Part shown: piece by piece, positions 7,186-10,611 of the stretch | Layout: the number at the start of each line of letters is the position of its first letter | How positions within the stretch are numbered: the stretch's first letter is position 1 | Assembly (NCBI GenBank): GCA_023229605.1 | Contig: JALNYY010000139.1 | Span: 1 to 10,611, forward strand | From: Methylobacter sp. | Lineage (GTDB): Bacteria; Pseudomonadota; Gammaproteobacteria; Methylococcales; Methylomonadaceae | Direction of reading: 5' to 3' | DNA length: 10,611 bases | Notes under the pieces: generated by a model | Databases searched by the model: none | Seen by the model: only the letters and a program-made list of their open reading frames with translations | Told to the model about the DNA's origin: nothing | Translations under genes and position numbers: made by a program

Positions 7186-9144
7186 ATGCCATCTCTCAGC
7201 AAAACGCAATTAAAAATCCTCAAGCAAGCCGACCTGGAATCGCTCCAGTTGCCCCCTGATCATATCGCTCAAATCGCAACACAGGCTAACCCCAAAGAAC
7301 TGACAGACGAACAGCTGCTTGAGTTTCTGCAGGTCTGCAACGCACTGTATCGCGGCGGCGAGCCGCTAATTTCCGACGCGGACTATGACTTTGTTTTCCT
7401 GGCCGAACTGCAAAAACGCCACCCGCACCATCCGTATTTAGAAACCGTCGAACCGGAAGCCGGTTTTGTCGGCAAGACCGTCGCGTTGCCGGAGCCTATG
7501 CTGTCAACGGAAAAAACCTATAGCCAAAGCGGCATTGAAAAATGGCTGTCCCGGCTGGAAAAAGCCGTCGAAGACTGTAACGCGGATTTTTCCACGCTGA
7601 TAATCCGAGCCACACCCAAGCTGGACGGCTATGCGGCTTACGATGACGGAAAGATGCTGTACACGCGCGGCGACGGCCGCAAAGGCACCGACATCAGTCG
7701 GGTTTTCGAACGCGGCTTGAAAGTCGGCGGCAACGGCAAACGAGGGCAGGGCGCAGGTGAAATCGTGGTCAGCCAGACTTATTTCAACAGCCATCTGGCC
7801 GAGTATTTTGAAAACTCCCGGAACTTCCAGGCCAGCATCATCAAAGAAAAAGACCTGGAACAACATGCGTTGGAAGCCATACAAAACCATGCGGCGGTGT
7901 TTTTCCCGTTCGCCCAGTTGCCCGGTTGGCAAGGCACCGCAGCCGAAGTGCTGGCCGATTTCGACCATGTCATCGAAAAAGTATACACATTGGTCGATTA
8001 TGATGTGGACGGCGTGGTTTTCGAGCTGGTGGGTAATGAGCAATTAAAACAGTACATGGGCGCAACGCGGCACCATCACCGCTGGCAGATTGCCTATAAA
8101 AGCAATGTCGAAACCGCCGAAGTTGTGGTGCTTAAAGTCACCCCGCAAACCTCCCGTTCGGGCCGGGTCAATCCGGTCGCCGAGCTGACGCCGACCAAAC
8201 TCAGCGGCGCGGTGATTTCCAGGGCGACGGCTCATCATTACGGCATGGTCAAGGAACTGGGTATCGGTAAGGGCACGTTGATAGAACTGACGCGCTCAGG
8301 CTTGGTGATACCCAAAATCGAGCGGGTCATTACTCCGGTAACACCACAAATCCCTGAGCATTGCCCCAGTTGCGGCAGCGAGCTGGTTTGGGACAGCGAT
8401 TACCTTTATTGCCTGAACACCACGAAATGCCCAGCGCAAATTGAAAACACCATCGAGCATTTTTTTAGGACCCTGGCGAATGTCGACGGCTTCGGGGGGA
8501 AAACAGTGGAAAAACTCCACGCTTGCGGCATCGATTCGGTTTACGCCGTTTATCAGCTGGATATGCAGCAATTGCAAGCAATGGGCTTTGGCGACAAAAC
8601 CGCGCAAAACCTGCTGGATCAATTGCAACGCAGCCAAACCGAAGCGATAGAAGACTGGCGATTCCTCGGCGCTTTCGGCATTCACCGGATGGGTCTGGGT
8701 AACTGCGAGCGCCTGCTGCAACATCATCACCTGATGGATATTTTCAAGCTGACCGTTGAAGACGTGATCAATATCGAGGGCTTCGCCGAGAAAACCAGTG
8801 CCGCAGTGGTTGAATGCCTGGCAAAAATCAAAACCGATTTCATGCAAATCTACCGGCTGGGTTTTAATTTAATGCCAACGCCGTTAATCGCCGAGCAGCA
8901 GCAAAACATCAGCCCGATTTCCGGAAAAACCATCGTCTTTACCGGCACCATGGTCCACGGCAAGCGAGATGACATGAGCAAAGAGGCTAAACGCTTGGGT
9001 GCAAAAGTGGCCGCATCAGTTACTGGGAAGACTGATTTTCTGGTTACCGGTTCTGATGTGGGCGCTGCAAAAATCGCCGCCGCAACCGAAAAGGGGGTGC
9101 GGGTAATCAGCGAAGAGGAATATTTGGCGTTGTTGGGGGGGTGA
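7186..9144 (+). CDS. ligA: NAD-dependent DNA ligase, LigA type, divergent
   Basis: Seals nicks during replication and repair with NAD as AMP donor. The 652-aa product has the LigA domain order. The Ia domain includes ISDADYD (62-68). The adenylation domain has TPKLDG with AMP-accepting Lys145, TRGDG (160-164), YDVDGVVFE (272-280) and WQIAYK (300-305). An OB-fold region contains RSGRVNPVAEL. A zinc finger uses Cys393, Cys396, Cys409 and Cys415; helix-hairpin-helix repeats span about 430-560, and a C-terminal BRCT domain about 577-652. Length is close to the usual 670. It is divergent: the Tyr-His pair that binds NMN in E. coli LigA reads LYR here, and the usual AAAGSLRQ-like segment after SRN (211-213) is replaced. 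Position after smc-zipA is the normal ligA locus. A TAG directly precedes the ATG in frame, fixing the earliest start; the ribosome-binding site is weak. Confidence 0.9.
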   Translation: MPSLSKTQLKILKQADLESLQLPPDHIAQIATQANPKELTDEQLLEFLQVCNALYRGGEPLISDADYDFVFLAELQKRHPHHPYLETVEPEAGFVGKTVALPEPMLSTEKTYSQSGIEKWLSRLEKAVEDCNADFSTLIIRATPKLDGYAAYDDGKMLYTRGDGRKGTDISRVFERGLKVGGNGKRGQGAGEIVVSQTYFNSHLAEYFENSRNFQASIIKEKDLEQHALEAIQNHAAVFFPFAQLPGWQGTAAEVLADFDHVIEKVYTLVDYDVDGVVFELVGNEQLKQYMGATRHHHRWQIAYKSNVETAEVVVLKVTPQTSRSGRVNPVAELTPTKLSGAVISRATAHHYGMVKELGIGKGTLIELTRSGLVIPKIERVITPVTPQIPEHCPSCGSELVWDSDYLYCLNTTKCPAQIENTIEHFFRTLANVDGFGGKTVEKLHACGIDSVYAVYQLDMQQLQAMGFGDKTAQNLLDQLQRSQTEAIEDWRFLGAFGIHRMGLGNCERLLQHHHLMDIFKLTVEDVINIEGFAEKTSAAVVECLAKIKTDFMQIYRLGFNLMPTPLIAEQQQNISPISGKTIVFTGTMVHGKRDDMSKEAKRLGAKVAASVTGKTDFLVTGSDVGAAKIAAATEKGVRVISEEEYLALLGG

Positions 9145-9162
9145 GTTTTTGGGTGTTGATGG

Positions 9163-9288
9163 TGTCGTATTTGTTTGTGCGATATGTCCTGTTGCTGTAA
9201 AGTTGGCTTAATAAAAACATACAATCATACGAATTTATGAAGCATATACGACAACACGATTTTTTTATACGACAATCGATGTCGTATA
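9163..9288. promoter_or_regulatory. cluster of TGTCGTAT/ATACGACA octamers upstream of the right cassette
   Basis: The octamer TGTCGTAT occurs at 9163-9170 and 9280-9287, and its reverse complement ATACGACA at 9246-9253 and 9267-9274. The last two copies form a perfect 9-bp inverted repeat, TATACGACA with TGTCGTATA around the 5-nt centre ATCGA (9266-9288), ending six bases before the GTTAGGC box. Four copies in 126 bp of an otherwise geneless stretch between ligA and the next gene is far above chance. It could be an operator, a recombinase-binding array or the remnant ends of a small element. I cannot choose between these from sequence alone. Confidence 0.5.
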
Positions 9289-9305
9289 TATTACGTTAGG
9301 CAGAC

Positions 9306-9719
9306 ATGGCACTAGATCAACTCGATAAGTATTCAGAACAAAGAACCGAAAAGGGTCATGCCTACTTTCGCTGGCTGATGCTGATCGCGACTGGAGCATT
9401 TTCACTGACGGCAAATGTTCTTTTTGGAAAATCGTATGCTGAGCTTCCGCTTCTTGTTCTAAAGGCAGCACTAACAGCAAATGCAGTTGGTATCCTATTT
9501 GGTGCAATCGCCGTATCCGGTGAATCAATGCTTGTGAAAGGAATTGTTCGCAATTTGTGCGACAAAGAAACGCATAAGTTACGGGGAAACCATGAAGCCG
9601 CAGCCAGCGTACCATCCTTTTATACCTTGCCTTGGTATATGAGATATATCGAAAAAGCTTTTTATCTTTCGCTATGTTCATCACTCGTCCTTTGGGTTTG
9701 GTTTATATGGTTGCAATAA
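9306..9719 (+). CDS. small hypothetical membrane protein, cassette gene
   Basis: I do not recognise this 137-aa protein. It starts with a charged segment (1-22, DQLDKYSEQRTEKG). About three hydrophobic stretches follow: roughly 23-41, 48-71 (LLVLKAALTANAVGILFGAIAV) and 115-136 with WVWFIW near the end. Between the second and third lies a soluble loop of about 45 residues rich in Lys, Arg, Glu and His. That predicts a small inner-membrane protein with a cytoplasmic or periplasmic loop and no signal peptidase site. The gene is alone in its transcription unit and its ends abut integron-type boxes, so it was probably gained horizontally. Cassette genes of this kind are often unassigned, and some act in phage defence or as toxins, but nothing here shows which. 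An antisense frame over it (9265-9684) has no supporting features. Confidence 0.7.
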   Translation: MALDQLDKYSEQRTEKGHAYFRWLMLIATGAFSLTANVLFGKSYAELPLLVLKAALTANAVGILFGAIAVSGESMLVKGIVRNLCDKETHKLRGNHEAAASVPSFYTLPWYMRYIEKAFYLSLCSSLVLWVWFIWLQ

Positions 9720-9722
9720 ACT

Positions 9723-9775
9723 GCCTAACGAATAAGGCTAGATTGTGTGAGCGATAGCGAGCCACAACTCAAGCG
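9723..9775 (+). repeat. attC-like site (right), apparently lacking its terminal box
   Basis: GCCTAAC (9723-9729) starts a stretch matching the left site in reverse complement at 43 of 45 positions (9723-9767 against 127-83). The arms GCT (9737-9739), AG (9740-9741) and TTGTG (9743-9747) can pair with CACAA (9763-9767), CT and AGC (9772-9774), with small bulges. The change from T in the left site to C9738 is matched by G9773 in the opposite arm, a pairing-preserving difference. Beyond 9775, where GTTRRRY should follow, a GC-rich hairpin begins. The nearest fit, GTTGGGC at 9822-9828, lies inside another repeat. Confidence 0.5.
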
Positions 9776-9809
9776 GGCCGGGGTTTGCAACCCCGGCCTT
9801 AACGTTTTT
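9776..9809 (+). terminator. terminator-like GC-rich hairpin
   Basis: GGCCGGGGTT (9776-9785) and AACCCCGGCC (9789-9798) form a perfect 10-bp stem around the loop TGC. The sequence then reads TTAACGTTTTT. The T-run begins six bases below the stem, so this is an imperfect intrinsic terminator for the membrane-protein gene. It may equally be one more member of a dispersed palindromic repeat family. Confidence 0.5.
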
Positions 9810-9817
9810 ACAGCGCT

Positions 9818-9945
9818 GTAGGTTGGGCATGCTTTTTATGCCCAACATTACGATGTTTCATAGCGGCGGATCTCAGATTTGACCACGATCATTCCGCTAA
9901 CGGATACCAAAATGTTGGGCAACGAAAAGATGTTGCCCAACCTAC
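9818..9945. repeat. inverted pair of hairpin repeats, MITE- or REPIN-like
   Basis: Two copies of one palindromic unit face each other. The first has GTTGGGCAT (9822-9830) pairing with ATGCCCAAC (9838-9846). The second has GTTGGGCAAC (9914-9923) pairing with GTTGCCCAAC (9932-9941). The outer ends GTAGGTTGGGC and GCCCAACCTAC are exact inverted copies, so the 128-bp block has terminal inverted repeats with a hairpin in each end. The 64 bp between shows partial complementarity (AGCGG with CCGCT). It holds no reading frame and would need a transposase in trans. It fills the gap between the right cassette and the next gene. Confidence 0.6.
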
Positions 9946-9966
9946 GCCTCTGGGTCGCTCTACTAC

Positions 9967-10611
9967 TTAACCGCACTTAACCGCAGAGAACGCACGCGAC
10001 AACACGGCCCGCGCCTCGAACATTGAATTTTTGGTATCTTCGACGGCGCGGCTAGCCTCGGCTTCGGCTTGTTCGGCGCTACGGGAATGTTCCAGAGTGC
10101 GAGCTGAAGCTTCTCGTGTCTGATCCCGTAACGACTGCGCATCATCACGTAGCCGCTGGGCATCGGCACGCGCCTGTTCAGCCTGGTGCTGGGCCTCTTG
10201 AGTTTCCGAAAGCGCTTGTTGCAGTTGTGACAATACAAACTCGGCCTGACGATGAAGTCCCCGTATTCTATCCATAGAAGTTTGCGCTTCGCTGAGCTGT
10301 TGTCCAATTTGTTGGGCGAGACTGGTCGACTGTTCACTAAATTGGGCCGCTTGGCCGGCGTGTTCCTGGGATTGCCCCGCTGCCTGATAGGCCGCATCAG
10401 CGGATGTTTGAGCCTGACTGGCAAATTGAGCGGCTTGTTGCGCGTCATTCTCCGCCTTAATGGCTGCCTGAGCTGCTGTTTGGGCGTTGCCGGTTGCATC
10501 CTGAGCTAGGTTACCGGTATTTTCAGCCTGTTGTTGGGCCTGTCCTGCACAATCTTGCGCCGTCCGCGCAGACGTCTCGCTTTCAGCTGCCGCCTGTGCG
10601 GCCGTTTCGGC
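9967..10611 (-). CDS. Ala/Gln-rich coiled-coil protein, C-terminal part (partial at window edge)
   Basis: The frame is open from the right edge to a TAA at 9967-9969, giving 214 visible C-terminal residues. The true start lies outside the window, and internal Met codons such as that at 10275 are unlikely starts. The distal part is built of roughly 7-residue periods rich in Ala and Gln with Ser, Asp and Glu (for example QAAQFAS, QAQTSAD, QSQEHAG). It then changes to a more charged coiled coil (AEQARADAQRLRDDAQSL) and ends in KCG. This composition suggests a long fibrous or rod-like protein, as in phage tail fibres, surface fibres or coiled-coil scaffolds. I cannot name the family. No membrane segment is visible in this part. 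GC bias makes two other frames here look open, but they lack sensible protein composition. Confidence 0.72.
   Translation of the reverse strand, partial: AETAAQAAAESETSARTAQDCAGQAQQQAENTGNLAQDATGNAQTAAQAAIKAENDAQQAAQFASQAQTSADAAYQAAGQSQEHAGQAAQFSEQSTSLAQQIGQQLSEAQTSMDRIRGLHRQAEFVLSQLQQALSETQEAQHQAEQARADAQRLRDDAQSLRDQTREASARTLEHSRSAEQAEAEASRAVEDTKNSMFEARAVLSRAFSAVKCG

Larger units (their letters stand above)
9296..9775 (+). mobile_element. putative integron gene cassette carrying a small membrane-protein gene
   Basis: A perfect GTTRRRY box (GTTAGGC, 9295-9301) lies four bases before the ATG, and a perfect RYYYAAC box (GCCTAAC, 9723-9729) begins three bases after the stop. This tight box-gene-box layout is typical of gene cassettes. 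The following attC-like sequence shares 43 of 45 positions with the left site. No attC-like arm is visible upstream of 9295, so this would be the first cassette after an attI-like site or one inserted at a secondary GTT site. The 3' boundary is uncertain because the terminal R' box is missing. No integrase is in view. Confidence 0.48.

Noticed and set aside
9265..9684. 139-aa minus-strand frame antisense to the small membrane-protein gene
   Set aside because: The plus-strand gene fits the recombination boxes at both ends and shows orderly membrane segments. The antisense frame runs over the octamer cluster and boundary box and has no motif.
9822..9828. GTTGGGC as the terminal R' box of the right attC-like site
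   Set aside because: It fits GTTRRRY, but it is the first arm of a separate palindromic repeat whose inverted copy lies at 9914-9941. The match may be coincidental, so it was not used as the boundary.
9963..10499. 178-aa alternative minus-strand frame and an 85-aa plus-strand frame over the right-edge gene
   Set aside because: The adjacent minus frame stays open from the window edge to 9967 with coherent heptad coiled-coil composition. The alternatives are Arg/Pro-rich or Leu/Gly-rich frame-shifted readings of it.

Overview
The window looks like a gammaproteobacterial chromosome segment, most likely from a Methylococcales-type methanotroph or a close relative. That is inferred from the protein style, the smc-zipA-ligA gene order and the abundant short palindromic repeats; no single marker gene proves it. 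A conserved housekeeping core of about 8 kb (1048-9144) sits between two short accessory flanks that carry hallmarks of integron gene cassettes.

Left flank (1-1047): a reverse-strand HNH nuclease gene (122-871) lies between two attC-like recombination sites (64-127 and 876-972). The left site is convincing. It has R-type boxes at both ends, a 12-bp stem interrupted by a single bulged base, and a 15-nt terminal loop. The right site is degenerate.

Core: a reverse-strand cluster queF - flhB-like - psd (2591 to 1048) is tightly packed, with a 6-bp gap and then a 4-bp overlap. It covers queuosine precursor reduction, a stand-alone FlhB C-terminal-domain protein and phosphatidylethanolamine synthesis. 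Divergently transcribed is smc - zipA (2700-6931), with overlapping stop and start, then ligA after a 254-bp spacer full of palindromes. These three genes serve chromosome condensation, septal ring assembly and DNA joining. The ligase is recognisable but divergent.

Right flank (9145-10611): a cluster of four copies of one octamer precedes a perfect GTTRRRY box. A 137-aa membrane-protein gene starts four bases after that box and ends three bases before a perfect RYYYAAC box. The attC-like sequence that follows matches the left site at 43 of 45 positions in inverted orientation, but lacks a clean terminal box. A terminator-like hairpin and a 128-bp pair of inverted palindromic repeats follow. 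The window ends inside a reverse-strand gene for an Ala/Gln-rich coiled-coil protein.

The main point of interest is that the housekeeping block is framed by two cassette-like genes with near-identical, inverted attC-like sites and no integrase in view. The genes in both cassettes are uncharacterised, and one is a plausible phage-defence nuclease.
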